A DNA stretch of 21,878 nt from Bacteroides sp. UBA1317 (GCA_002307035.1 DBTL01000169.1:1-21878); one strand, 5' to 3'; positions 8,296-18,024 are shown, numbered from the stretch's first letter. Notes: a model not told the origin generated them from the letters alone. Made by a program: numbers and translations.

Positions 8296-11268
8296 TTAAA
8301 AATCGAGGTTCACAGACAAAGAGAAGGTTCTGGGGCGAGGATAGAATTGACTATCGAAGCCATTAGACACTTCCGGATCTACTCCCGAATAGTTGGTGAT
8401 GGTAAACACATTTTGCACTAAAGCGCCAACTCTGATGTTAGCAAGCTTAAGTACTCTGCCAAAGTCATACCCCAAGGAGATGTTGTCCATCTTCAGGAAA
8501 GAAGCATTCTCCACATAGTAATCAGAGTAATACTGACGAGTCTGAAAGCCGGTCTTCAAATAGTTTGTTGATAAGTTATTAAGAGCAGACGAAACATACT
8601 GCATCGTTTCCCAAGCTCCCAAGTTCATATTCATGTTATTATACACATAGTTGCCAATGCTAGCTCTTAAGGCAAAGCCGAGGCTCCATTTTTTATATGC
8701 CAACTGTGTGTTGAATCCCAATAGATAATCGGGCATTGGCGAATGATAGCGATACAAATCTTTATCATTAATTACCTTGTCGTCATTCAAATCGGCATAA
8801 GCTCCTTCAATGGGTTTACCTGCCTGATCATAAATTTGTTTATAAACAAAGAACATATAAGGGGTATATCCTTCTGTCATAATTTGCAAATTGCGTGAAC
8901 CCACTAGCGGTCCGGCATAAGTACCGGGCGAAGAAGCATCTTTCACCAAGGAAAGATTTGTAATCTTTACTTTTTGATACGTAGCATTGAAGCCTACGTT
9001 CCATGTGAAGTCTTTGGTTTCAATGGGTATGGCGCTCAATGAAAATTCCAGTCCATGACTTTTAATATTCCCGATGTTCGTTGTGGCATTGTCGGAGAAG
9101 TTTGTACCAGCAGCTACTGATACGGTAGCCAACAAGTCTTTCGTTTTACGGGTATAGTAATCAAAACTTCCGGAAATGCGATTTTTAAGGAAACCAAAGT
9201 CAAAACCGGCATTATAAGAATTGGTTGTTTCCCATTTCAAATCGGATACATAAGTTTCCGGACGATAAGTCTTATAATAGGTATTCCCCAGAGGGTACTG
9301 TGCATATTCATTACTTAAAGTGTAAATAGGCAAATAAGAATAATTGCCAATACCCTCTTGTTGGGCCGTCACTCCATAGCTTACGCGCAACTTCAGGTTA
9401 CTCAAGACATTACTATTCTTCAAAAAGTCCTCTTCTGAAACCCTCCACGCTAAAGCCACTGAAGGAAATGTGCCCCATCTGTTATCTTTATTAAAGCGGG
9501 AAGTTCCATCTTTACGAACCGTTGCGGTAAGCATATATTTAGAGAACAAAGAGTAATTCAATCTTCCGTAGAAAGAGATCAAGACGTGCTTTTGATCTTG
9601 GGCAGCAGTAGTAGATTGTGCCACTCCTGCTACATTGTTGACAGTATACAGAGGGCTTTTCTCATGCCAATATTGGTAATCGTAACCTACCGTTGCATCT
9701 ACATTACTACTGATTGCATCAAACATTTTCGTGTAATTCAGGTAGGTAGTCAATAATTTATTCATCTTTGTTTGGCTGTAGTCGTATACAGTACCTCCCG
9801 TTTTGTAAGCGTAGGCAGCCGTCTCAGGGATGTATCTGCTTCCTTCTCCTTTGGCATAATCATATCCCAAAGTAACGTGTGCTTTCAGCTCAGGCAAGAA
9901 ATGCAATTTATAGTCTACATCAAGATTAGTAATCATACGCTTAACCGTGCTTGTATTATCATCTTGATTGAGCAGACCCACAGGATTAAGCAAAGCCCCG
10001 GTAGCAGGTATTCCTTCGGCATTGAGACTTTCATAATAACCTCCAAAAGCAGTATTACCGGAATAAACAGGCTGAGTTGGATTAAAAGCTGCCGCATTCC
10101 AAATAGATGTGGTATTAGCAAAAGTATTATTGTTATAAGATCCTTTTACATTAAAGTTCATTTTCAGATGGTTATCAAAGAAAGAAGGCGTAAGCGAGAT
10201 ACTTTCTGTAAAACGCTCTGCATTATCAGTTTTAAGTAACCCATCCTGACTGTAATATCCCATAGATACTCTGAAAGGAAGATATTTTCCTATTTTACCT
10301 GATACACTTAGGTTGTTATCGGTACCAAATGCTGAGTGAAAAATCTCATCGTTCCAAACCGTAGATGCGTCACCAAGCAAAGCCTTTTGAGCAGTGGTCC
10401 CATCTTCATTGATCAAGTCTCTAAACTGATCAGGACTCAACACAGAAATCAGTTTTGTTTTAGTCTGAATGGATTGTGTAGAGCTATAGCTCACCTTTAT
10501 CTTATCGTCCGAGCCTTTTTTAGTAGTAATGATTATTACTCCATTAGACGCTCTAGAACCATAGATAGCGGTAGAAGAGGCATCTTTCAGTACCGTCATG
10601 CTTTCAATATCGTTAGGATTTATCAAGCTCAAAAAGTTACCACTGTTTCCGCTGATACCACCGCTTTCCAAAGGAACGCCATCAAGCACAATCAACGGAT
10701 CGTTACTTGCATTTAGTGAAGCACCGCCACGAATACGGATAGTACTTCCCGATGTAGGTGATCCGCTATTAGACATGATTTGAACACCGGCCACTTTCCC
10801 GTTAATCAGTTGCTCGGGCGAACTGATTAATCCACCATTGAAATCTTTACTATTAAGGTCGGACACGGAACCTGTTAAGTCACTCTTCTTCTGACTTCCA
10901 TATCCAATGACAACCACATCAGAAAGTGTTTGCGCTTGTGGTTGCAATTTCACATTCAGTATATTATTGGCCGGAATCTGCAATGATTGCGTTTCATAGC
11001 CTATAAATGAAAATTGCAATACTGTTTTGCCATTAGGCACAGATAGCGAAAAATTTCCATCTAAATCGCTGACAGTTCCTATGGTAGTACCCGATACAGT
11101 GATGTTAACACCAATCATCGCTTCCCTAGTCTCATCAAGAACTTTTCCTGAGACTTTTCTCTCACCTCCCTTTTGCTGTGCAAATAGAGGAGCAGTGATT
11201 CCAGACAGTGCTATGCATAGAGTAAAAAACACTGCAAGAAATCGAAGATCAGAGATTTTGCTATTCAT
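8296..11268 (-). CDS. SusC/RagA-family TonB-dependent outer-membrane transporter
   Basis: A 990-residue SusC-like TonB-dependent transporter, which imports oligosaccharides across the outer membrane using energy from TonB-ExbBD. A signal peptide ends near LFAQ (about residue 30). Next come a carboxypeptidase-regulatory-like domain (about 38-110, with VSGKVLDETREAMIGVNITV and LDGNFSLSV), the TonB box DVVVIGYG (about 117-124), a plug domain (GKVAGVQIMSN, RIRGGASLNASNDPLIVLDG, STAIYGSRASNGVIIITTKKG) and a beta-barrel ending in the aromatic outer-membrane signal SLSVNLDF. There is no STN domain, so signalling through an anti-sigma factor is unlikely; the HTCS fills that role here. A 58-bp gap with no hairpin or TAnnTTTG box separates it from the upstream GH147-like gene, so the two are probably cotranscribed. 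Confidence 0.96.
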   Translation of the reverse strand: MNSKISDLRFLAVFFTLCIALSGITAPLFAQQKGGERKVSGKVLDETREAMIGVNITVSGTTIGTVSDLDGNFSLSVPNGKTVLQFSFIGYETQSLQIPANNILNVKLQPQAQTLSDVVVIGYGSQKKSDLTGSVSDLNSKDFNGGLISSPEQLINGKVAGVQIMSNSGSPTSGSTIRIRGGASLNASNDPLIVLDGVPLESGGISGNSGNFLSLINPNDIESMTVLKDASSTAIYGSRASNGVIIITTKKGSDDKIKVSYSSTQSIQTKTKLISVLSPDQFRDLINEDGTTAQKALLGDASTVWNDEIFHSAFGTDNNLSVSGKIGKYLPFRVSMGYYSQDGLLKTDNAERFTESISLTPSFFDNHLKMNFNVKGSYNNNTFANTTSIWNAAAFNPTQPVYSGNTAFGGYYESLNAEGIPATGALLNPVGLLNQDDNTSTVKRMITNLDVDYKLHFLPELKAHVTLGYDYAKGEGSRYIPETAAYAYKTGGTVYDYSQTKMNKLLTTYLNYTKMFDAISSNVDATVGYDYQYWHEKSPLYTVNNVAGVAQSTTAAQDQKHVLISFYGRLNYSLFSKYMLTATVRKDGTSRFNKDNRWGTFPSVALAWRVSEEDFLKNSNVLSNLKLRVSYGVTAQQEGIGNYSYLPIYTLSNEYAQYPLGNTYYKTYRPETYVSDLKWETTNSYNAGFDFGFLKNRISGSFDYYTRKTKDLLATVSVAAGTNFSDNATTNIGNIKSHGLEFSLSAIPIETKDFTWNVGFNATYQKVKITNLSLVKDASSPGTYAGPLVGSRNLQIMTEGYTPYMFFVYKQIYDQAGKPIEGAYADLNDDKVINDKDLYRYHSPMPDYLLGFNTQLAYKKWSLGFALRASIGNYVYNNMNMNLGAWETMQYVSSALNNLSTNYLKTGFQTRQYYSDYYVENASFLKMDNISLGYDFGRVLKLANIRVGALVQNVFTITNYSGVDPEVSNGFDSQFYPRPRTFSLSVNLDF

Positions 11269-11326
11269 AATAATAGATTTAAAAATGTTTTAGTTATTGT
11301 TTTAAATGATATTAGTTGTTGAATTT

Positions 11327-13885
11327 TTATTCTAACCACACACTACCCAATTCCAAAGTAGAGGTTTTTCCATCAGCCGGAATCAAGGTTAGCTCCACCG
11401 ACTCTATATCTTTAATATTAAAAGGAATCTTAATTACAGGTTCAAAATATTTTTTCAGAAAAACAGGATACGGACAGGGAAGCAAAGCTGTTGCTACTTG
11501 CGCCAATCCTGATAAAGGTATTCGGATGATACCTTTTGACTGATTAATCATTGTTTTGTACGTATATCCAAGAGTGGAAATAAAACCTGCGGTAAGCGTG
11601 TCTGCCTCATTTTTGATCACGTTCATGCAGAGATATTTGCAGGTAGATAAACGCTTTTCTCTTGCCATTAGATCATCACGTATCCATTTTCTAATAAAGA
11701 GCTTTCCTCCGGCATCTTGTGTCTTAACGTAAAACTTCACTGTGCTCTCGTTTGTTGGAGCATTGAGTATCAAATCCCTGCTTATTGAAGCCCACTCGGG
11801 CATCGAATAAGTATCTATGTCATTATCCTCAGCATCAGGGGTAATGATTCGAATGGGAATGTCAGCTGCCACAACACTACTCTCCCAATAGTTATTCCGA
11901 TAATAATCCCAATCGAGAGGAGATCCCGCTACTCCGGCAGGAAAAGTATATAGGCTATCTTTGCGACAAGCTGTGATAGTATATCTAAATTTACCACCGA
12001 CTATATCATCTGTCGGAATCACCGTTTCGTAACGATAGCCACCCACATTCTTCATAGTATAATAGGTATTACGAGGATTCCAGAACGAAATCTTATCAGA
12101 GTACAGAATCACCGAATCAGGCTTTTGAGGTCCAATAACTGTTGCTTCAATACGCATCGGAGTGCCTTGTTCAATGGTCTTAGGGGCTGTATGAATCACT
12201 TGGTAAGATGAAACACTTGCTTTCGGAGCAACAAACTCACCCAAAAAGATATTCTTCCAATGAGTATCTTTCTGCCAAACAGTAGAAGGGACATATCCAT
12301 CTCGTTGCAATAAATAAACTCCGGGACGCAAAGCGATGTTTCCGTTTGAGGATTGTTGGCTGAACGTATTCCCTTCGTTCAATCCGGTTGCCGAGAAGCT
12401 TTGTCCCAAGCCGGGTAAAGCGATTTTCATGTTCCACGTATTCCACAAGATAGAAACGACCTCTTTCTTCAGAGAAGGTTTCTCAAACGGATCTTTCACC
12501 TGAACAGCATCGGGCATGACCTCCAAGCGCCAAAGTCCATCTTCTAACTTATCAGCAAAATAGGCACCAGTTCCTTCAGATGCAATAACAGAGGAACTGC
12601 CACACCCGGCCACGGATTGTAATTTGTCGATAGCAATCGGTTGGGTAGTCGTGCTATTAGAATAGTAAAACTTATCCGAAGAGTTCATCACGCTCAGGTC
12701 TTCTTGATAGCTAACTCGAAATGCATCAAAAACGGTATCATTGGGATAGGTTCCATAAGATTTATTGCGGGGAACGGCATAGGCTGCTTCAGCAGCTATC
12801 TTCATGCTGATAGCCTTTGAAGGAGTATAAGCCAGATTCAGAAAATGCGTCTGATACTCTGTATTTGCCCATGCCATATCAATCGGATCGTAAGCAAATT
12901 GAGTGATCCATTGAAAACCTGCACCACGAAAAGTGCGTGTCATAGCCGGATACATATAAGAATAGGTGATGTCGGCCGGATCAAACTCATATACAAGTTT
13001 GGCTTTAGAATGGAAACCTTTCACTTGATCAAAAGGGATATCATAGGAATCTACATAAGGAAGAAAGTTCCCTTTGCGGGTATGCCCGGCAACCAGACCA
13101 ATAGGATACCATTGATAGGTAGTGCCCTCTACATTCGTGGAATAGTAAGCCTCAACTTGCTGCCTGTTGTGACTTACATTATAGAATACAGGTTTTTTGT
13201 TGCCTGCTCTTTTCATTGCTTTCAACATTCGGTCTATATACTGCTTTGTTTGTGCGGGCGTACCGCTGTGACAAGGTTCATTATTGATTTCAAAACCAAC
13301 AATGCCCGTATCATCTTTATATGCTTTCTTAGTATATGGGTTGATATGCTTTATCAAATGATAGATATAATTCTCCTGCGCTGCAATAGCCTGAGTATTA
13401 GCATGCACATCACATTTATCATAATCATAAGAGAAACCTCCTGTTTGCTCATTCTTTTCCGGATAACCATTACCAAAGTTCGTCTGGGCAGTAAGCACCA
13501 TACTAATACCACGCTCTTTGAGTTTAGATATGAGGTAATCCAATAAATCAAGATGGTCGTTCTCAAGCAGATTTCCATTCTTGTCAGATACTTCCACATC
13601 CCATATATGAATGCGATAAGCATTGAATCCCAAGCGGGCAAAATGATACACATCTCTGTCAATAGCTTCTTTGCGGTTTATACCCAGATAACCCATCGCG
13701 CGATAAGCATGGGCAAAAGGCAACGTATAGTTCACGCCAAAGAATGAAGTTTCCTGATGAGTATCCGACCAGCGCATTACGCCTTTGCCATCCACATAAA
13801 CTGAAGGAGGTGATTGAGAACTTTTCTGTCCCGACACATAGAAAGAAAAGAGACAGCAAACAACTGTGAATATGTATTTCTTCAT
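11327..13885 (-). CDS. GH147-like clan GH-A glycosidase, probable exo-beta-galactosidase
   Basis: An 852-residue secreted glycosidase and the first gene of the PUL operon. The ATG at 13885 is preferred because it begins a clean signal peptide (MKKYIFTVVCCLF, cleavage near VSG-Q at about 20). A TTG nine bases upstream is the only alternative. Residues about 30-400 resemble a clan GH-A TIM barrel, with acid/base E203 in FEINNEPC and nucleophile E300 in KLVYEFDP. The rest is beta-rich: a domain around 420-530, an Ig-like region around 565-690 and a C-terminal domain around 695-852 that may bind carbohydrate. No family name is certain from sequence alone. From memory it best fits GH147, whose founding member is an exo-beta-1,4-galactosidase in the B. 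ovatus galactan PUL. A GH5- or GH42-like enzyme is the alternative. There is no lipobox, so a periplasmic location is likely. Confidence 0.75.
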   Translation of the reverse strand: MKKYIFTVVCCLFSFYVSGQKSSQSPPSVYVDGKGVMRWSDTHQETSFFGVNYTLPFAHAYRAMGYLGINRKEAIDRDVYHFARLGFNAYRIHIWDVEVSDKNGNLLENDHLDLLDYLISKLKERGISMVLTAQTNFGNGYPEKNEQTGGFSYDYDKCDVHANTQAIAAQENYIYHLIKHINPYTKKAYKDDTGIVGFEINNEPCHSGTPAQTKQYIDRMLKAMKRAGNKKPVFYNVSHNRQQVEAYYSTNVEGTTYQWYPIGLVAGHTRKGNFLPYVDSYDIPFDQVKGFHSKAKLVYEFDPADITYSYMYPAMTRTFRGAGFQWITQFAYDPIDMAWANTEYQTHFLNLAYTPSKAISMKIAAEAAYAVPRNKSYGTYPNDTVFDAFRVSYQEDLSVMNSSDKFYYSNSTTTQPIAIDKLQSVAGCGSSSVIASEGTGAYFADKLEDGLWRLEVMPDAVQVKDPFEKPSLKKEVVSILWNTWNMKIALPGLGQSFSATGLNEGNTFSQQSSNGNIALRPGVYLLQRDGYVPSTVWQKDTHWKNIFLGEFVAPKASVSSYQVIHTAPKTIEQGTPMRIEATVIGPQKPDSVILYSDKISFWNPRNTYYTMKNVGGYRYETVIPTDDIVGGKFRYTITACRKDSLYTFPAGVAGSPLDWDYYRNNYWESSVVAADIPIRIITPDAEDNDIDTYSMPEWASISRDLILNAPTNESTVKFYVKTQDAGGKLFIRKWIRDDLMAREKRLSTCKYLCMNVIKNEADTLTAGFISTLGYTYKTMINQSKGIIRIPLSGLAQVATALLPCPYPVFLKKYFEPVIKIPFNIKDIESVELTLIPADGKTSTLELGSVWLE

Positions 13886-13918
13886 GAATATCAATTTTAG
13901 GTCTTAATTCTGTATATG

Positions 13919-13950
13919 CAAAAATAGGAGCAACCAGCAAGTTGCACAAG
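13919..13950 (-). promoter_or_regulatory. Promoter of the galactan PUL operon
   Basis: On the minus strand CTTG (complement of 13947-13950) is followed after exactly 20 bp by TATTTTTG (complement of 13919-13926). This matches the Bacteroidota primary-sigma consensus TTTG / about 20 bp / TAnnTTTG. Transcription should start near 13912, giving a leader of about 28 nt before the ATG at 13885. The putative operator lies just upstream, as expected for activation by the HTCS. The match is seen directly; its activity is inferred. Confidence 0.7.
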
Positions 13951-13958
13951 CAGATTTT

Positions 13959-13990
13959 GGACATAAAAGGATATAAAAAAGACATGATAA
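13959..13990 (-). promoter_or_regulatory. Tandem direct repeats, candidate HTCS operator
   Basis: Two adjacent 10-bp repeats, GGACATAAAA (13959-13968) and GGATATAAAA (13969-13978), differ at one base. A third, weaker copy (AGACATGATAA, 13980-13990) follows at 11-bp spacing, and a GGACAT occurs again at 14005-14010. The cluster starts 8 bp upstream of the -33 element. Helical-turn spacing of direct repeats next to -33 is what an AraC-type activator dimer would use. The repeats are observed; binding by the HTCS is inferred. Confidence 0.5.
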
Positions 13991-13997
13991 GATGAGA

Positions 13998-14040
13998 CCT
14001 CTTCGGACATTCTGGTTAGACTCTCAAAATACCAAAGAGG
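13998..14040 (-). terminator. Possible terminator of the HTCS gene
   Basis: CCTCTTTGG (complement of 14032-14040) can pair with CCGAAGAGG (complement of 13998-14006) over 9 bp with one G-U pair, around a 25-nt loop that has its own short TGGT/ACCA complementarity. A T-rich tract (CTTTTTTATAT) follows about 15 bases later, too far for a classical terminator. It begins 9 bp after the HTCS stop codon, so a weak or factor-dependent end is plausible. Confidence 0.35.
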
Positions 14041-14049
14041 CCAAAGATC

Positions 14050-17000
14050 TTACTGTTGCTCCATAAATTGGCGGGGTGTTTTATCAAATTCAGCCTGGAA
14101 GCATTTTGAGAAATAAGAATGATTAGAGAAGCCGACCATATACATCACTTCTGCCACAGAGAATTTCTTTTGAGCAAGAAGCATCGCTGCCTTTTTCATA
14201 CGAATCGATTTAATGTATTCCACAGGAGTGAGAGCCGTCAACTGTTTTATTTTTCGGTAGATCTGTTTGTTATTGATGCCCGACAGTTCGCTCAGCGCAT
14301 TTACGTTTAACTCGGACTCAGAGATATGATCTTCAATAATCTTTGTGATACTAAATAAGAACTTCTCATCAATGGAGGTGGCTTCTATCGCTTTAGGAGT
14401 GGCAATGACCTCTATACGGGCTTTGACCTCTATCTTCTTACGAGTTCGTAACAACTGTTCTATTCTCGACAATAGAATGTCAGCTTCAAATGGTTTAGGT
14501 AAGAACACGTCAATGTTCATATTAAAACTTTCAAGCTGTGTCTCCTTATCATCTTTGGCGGTAAGCAGAATAATAGGAATGGTAGAGGTTGGCATGTTTT
14601 TCTTTATCTGTTGACACATCTCCAATCCATTCATCACAGGCATCATAATGTCACTGATGATTAAGTCGGGCATATAGTGAAAACAGAGCTCTACTCCTTC
14701 TTTTCCGTTGGTAGCAATCAAACAGCGATACTTAGTACGCAGTATATCTTGTATAAAGCTTGTAATTTCTTGATTGTCATCAACAATCAAGACCAAAGGC
14801 AGACTATTATCTTCCAACTGAACATTACTTTCTGCTTCAGGAGTATTCTCTGCAACAGCAGACAATGGCAGAGTAATGCTGATTGTTGTTCCTTGGTTTT
14901 CTTGCGATTTAAGTGAAAGCGTTCCGCCATGAAGTTCTACGTATGCCTTTACCAAATATAATCCGATGCCGGTACCTTCTTTTTCTTTGGCCGTTTTTGA
15001 AGACTGGAAGAAACGTTGAAAAACATACGAAATATCCTTTTCAGGAATGCCGATGCCCGTATCGGACAAGTTTATCCGGAGCAATCTTTCTTCTTCCAGA
15101 TAATTCAGTGCCAGCTCTATCCTACCCTTCTTGGTATATTTCACAGCATTCGACAGGATGTTATTCAAAATAGATTCGAGCTTCAATAAATCCACATCCA
15201 TATAAAGTTTCTCCACATTAGTTCGAAAAAGAAACTCCAGTTGTTTATCCTCCTGCTTTTCCTCTTCATAAATAGAGAATAGACTTTTAGAAAAGGCCAC
15301 AAACTCTATCCTCGAAAGAATAAGCAGTGAACCAATTGCGGCATCTACTCTATTAAAGTCGAGTACCTGATGAATCAGAGAGTTCAGCTTCATCGCATTT
15401 CTCTGCACCAATTGCAACTGCTTCTTTACCTCTTGATTCTTTATGTCCAATAGCAAGCGACTAACCGGCGCAATGATCATGCTGAGCGGCGTCTTAAAGT
15501 CATGAGATACATTGGTGAAGAAGTCTATTTTCAACTTCGATTGTTCCAAGATCTTTTCTTTCTCAATGCGGGCAATCTTCAATTTACTCTTTACCCTGAA
15601 GAAGTTTATAGTCCAGAGGATAAGGCTGATGAACAGAATAAAATAGATACTTTTTGCCCAGAATGTATAGTACCAAGGCGGTTGGATATTCACATCCAGC
15701 GTATAAGCGTTTTCTGAAGGTTTACCATCAACGTTCAATCGAGTAACAACGAGTTTGTACTTTCCATAAGGAAGATTACTATATGATATGCGATTCGTGT
15801 TGGGTTTAAGCAGGCTCCACTCCTCCTCAATCCCCTCAAGCTTATATACAAACTTATTCTTTTCCTCTTGAGAATAGGGAAAATCGGAGAACTCAAAAGT
15901 CAGATGGTTCTGTCGGTAATTCAAATCAAGCTGCTTCACATAACGAATGCTCTGACTATTGTCTGATGAGCCGGGAGAAAACAACTGATTATTTATGTAA
16001 AAGCCTGTAAGGGTAACAGTGCGATTACGTGTGTTAAGTTTGATAATCTCAGGAGAACAAATGGCATAACCATCAACAGAACCCAGATAGATACGATCAT
16101 TCTTCTTATCGAAGTACATGCTGGTGAAGATTTTATCCATTACATTAAACCGTTGTGCATTCATTGTCCTCTTATCAACGACCCAGAAACCATCGGCTGT
16201 GGAAATCCAGATAGAGTTATTTACCTCCATCATGGAGAATACTTCACTAGTGCTAAAGGCATCGAACTTGATCACTCGTGAACTGCTATCTTTGGGGTTT
16301 ATACGCATCATCCCACCTCTGAAGCCTACCCAGATAATTCCTGCATCATCACAAAGAATATAGCTCGGGCTCTTTTCGCCGCTCAATCCTCCAAGTTGTA
16401 TCTTGGTAATCTTTTTAGTCTTCGTGTTAATCTTATCAATGCCATTATTATAGAGCAGTACCCACACATTGCCTTCATGGTCGGGAATCATTTGGTTGAT
16501 AAACATGCCTGAAAGCCCGTTGCGAGTTGAATAGTTTTCTTCGGCTATGTAATAGTTCGCAGTGGAATGCATCAATTTTTCTTTGTCGACTACAAAGATG
16601 CCACCCAGACAAGTGGCAACCCAAAGCTTGCCTTTATCATCTTCGAAGAGGTGATACACCCAGTTACTATTATAGGTACGCGTGCTATCTATAATATTAT
16701 AATGTATAAATTGCTGCGACTTGTAATCGTATCGATTGATGCTTCCATCCGTTGCTATCCACAAATAATGATCTTTATCTTCGTAGATTTCTCTTATTCT
16801 ATTGTGCGACAAAGGATGCTTCCTATCGCCCATCTTATACCATATCGAATTATTTGGATAGCCTGATGAGCGTTCCGAACGGATTAAACCATTGGTTCCA
16901 CCAAACCAGTAATAATTTCGCGAATCCTTGAAAATGGAATAAAAATGGTTACCATCTCCCATACCGGTTATCTGAGCAATGGGAATAAACTGAAAAGCAC

Positions 17001-17970
17001 TGTTATAACGAGACATAGAAATGCCATAATCGGTTCCCAACCAGATATTCTTGTCGTGATCAGAAAAAACATTCCAGATAATGTTGTTTGATAAAGACTG
17101 AATGTTGCGGGAATCATGCACAACGTGTTGCATCTCGTTGGTTTCATGATACACGTACAATCCGTTATCTGTACCTACCAATAGATGCTGACTTCCGTCC
17201 AGTGCCAATGACTTGATGGAATTGTCCCGAAACAGTTCAATCTTCTCTGCACGATGCCCGGAGGGAATGTATTTGAAAAGACTTCCTTCTGTGCCGACCC
17301 ACACGCAATGACGAACAGTGTCTTCGAGTAAAGAGTTGATAAATTGATTATTTTTCGTTTTATCGATAGGAAGGGCTATTCTTTCAAAATTGTCGGTCTT
17401 AGGCACATAGCGACAAAAGCCATTGTAGGTGCCGACATAGATCGTTTTATCAGTAGTGGCTATGATGGAATAAATAGTAGGATGAGGAATTCCCGAATGT
17501 TTCTTCTGACTAAAATTCTTCAATTGTTTCTTTACAAGATCGTAAGTGTACAATCCATTCAATGTTCCAATCCACAAAAGATTCTCTTGCAATGCGATGG
17601 TTCTTACATCCGATGGAAAATGAACCTCAGCTTCCTCGTATTGATCAGTTCTATAGTTATAGATTAGAATTCCATTGTCGGCTCCCAAATACAGATAGGT
17701 ATCATTGACAATAACCCCACAATAGATACGAGTGTTGCTCTTTGAGCCAAATGTAAAGTGTTGTTGCGCGGAATATCCGTCGTAACTAAACAGGCCTTTG
17801 TTAGATCCCACCCAGACTAAACCTTCAGAATCTTGAAGAAAACAGCTGATTACAGATGCTTCAGGACTTAAATTTATATTTTCAAATATCTGATAATTCA
17901 TCTTTTGTCCGCAGAGACGACCTGCCAAAAGACAAAAGAGTAAGAAAAGGTAGGTTGTTCTTTTTTGCAT
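14050..17970 (-). CDS. Hybrid two-component system sensor/regulator (HTCS) of the PUL
   Basis: A single-protein two-component system of 1306 residues that senses an oligosaccharide in the periplasm and activates the PUL. The order from the ATG at 17970 is: signal peptide (MQKRTTYLFLLFCLLAG); about 12-14 Reg_prop repeats forming two beta-propellers (about 30-665, recurring WVGTxxGL); a Y_Y_Y domain (about 690-765, FVYKLEGIEEEW); a membrane segment (about 770-792); HisKA with H823 in NVSHDFKTP; HATPase with DTGIGIP and GTGIGLYLV; a receiver with D1107 in LIISDIMMPVMNG and K1159 in LPKPF; and an AraC-type HTH (about 1200-1306). All phosphorelay residues are present. A TTG 13 codons upstream (18009) keeps the frame open but precedes the signal peptide and falls in the -7 box, so the ATG is chosen. 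The ligand, probably a galacto-oligosaccharide, is inferred from the adjacent operon. Confidence 0.95.
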   Translation of the reverse strand: MQKRTTYLFLLFCLLAGRLCGQKMNYQIFENINLSPEASVISCFLQDSEGLVWVGSNKGLFSYDGYSAQQHFTFGSKSNTRIYCGVIVNDTYLYLGADNGILIYNYRTDQYEEAEVHFPSDVRTIALQENLLWIGTLNGLYTYDLVKKQLKNFSQKKHSGIPHPTIYSIIATTDKTIYVGTYNGFCRYVPKTDNFERIALPIDKTKNNQFINSLLEDTVRHCVWVGTEGSLFKYIPSGHRAEKIELFRDNSIKSLALDGSQHLLVGTDNGLYVYHETNEMQHVVHDSRNIQSLSNNIIWNVFSDHDKNIWLGTDYGISMSRYNSAFQFIPIAQITGMGDGNHFYSIFKDSRNYYWFGGTNGLIRSERSSGYPNNSIWYKMGDRKHPLSHNRIREIYEDKDHYLWIATDGSINRYDYKSQQFIHYNIIDSTRTYNSNWVYHLFEDDKGKLWVATCLGGIFVVDKEKLMHSTANYYIAEENYSTRNGLSGMFINQMIPDHEGNVWVLLYNNGIDKINTKTKKITKIQLGGLSGEKSPSYILCDDAGIIWVGFRGGMMRINPKDSSSRVIKFDAFSTSEVFSMMEVNNSIWISTADGFWVVDKRTMNAQRFNVMDKIFTSMYFDKKNDRIYLGSVDGYAICSPEIIKLNTRNRTVTLTGFYINNQLFSPGSSDNSQSIRYVKQLDLNYRQNHLTFEFSDFPYSQEEKNKFVYKLEGIEEEWSLLKPNTNRISYSNLPYGKYKLVVTRLNVDGKPSENAYTLDVNIQPPWYYTFWAKSIYFILFISLILWTINFFRVKSKLKIARIEKEKILEQSKLKIDFFTNVSHDFKTPLSMIIAPVSRLLLDIKNQEVKKQLQLVQRNAMKLNSLIHQVLDFNRVDAAIGSLLILSRIEFVAFSKSLFSIYEEEKQEDKQLEFLFRTNVEKLYMDVDLLKLESILNNILSNAVKYTKKGRIELALNYLEEERLLRINLSDTGIGIPEKDISYVFQRFFQSSKTAKEKEGTGIGLYLVKAYVELHGGTLSLKSQENQGTTISITLPLSAVAENTPEAESNVQLEDNSLPLVLIVDDNQEITSFIQDILRTKYRCLIATNGKEGVELCFHYMPDLIISDIMMPVMNGLEMCQQIKKNMPTSTIPIILLTAKDDKETQLESFNMNIDVFLPKPFEADILLSRIEQLLRTRKKIEVKARIEVIATPKAIEATSIDEKFLFSITKIIEDHISESELNVNALSELSGINNKQIYRKIKQLTALTPVEYIKSIRMKKAAMLLAQKKFSVAEVMYMVGFSNHSYFSKCFQAEFDKTPRQFMEQQ

Positions 17971-18006
17971 AACGTAATCAAAGGTGATAATTGGAGTATT
18001 AGACTG

Positions 18007-18024
18007 CAAATATATCCAAATCTA
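18007..18024 (-). promoter_or_regulatory. Possible HTCS promoter (-7 boxes)
   Basis: Two TAnnTTTG matches lie on the minus strand: TATATTTG (complement of 18007-18014) and TAGATTTG (complement of 18017-18024). The first would start transcription near 18000, about 30 nt before the ATG at 17970. No good TTTG -33 element lies at the right distance from either (CGTG, 19 bp upstream of the first, is the nearest), so this is a weaker call than the PUL promoter. Confidence 0.4.

Noticed and set aside
11269..11326. Gap between the GH147-like gene and the SusC-like gene, considered for a separate promoter or terminator
   Set aside because: It is AT-rich, but there is no TAnnTTTG box and no stable hairpin, so read-through from the upstream promoter is simpler.
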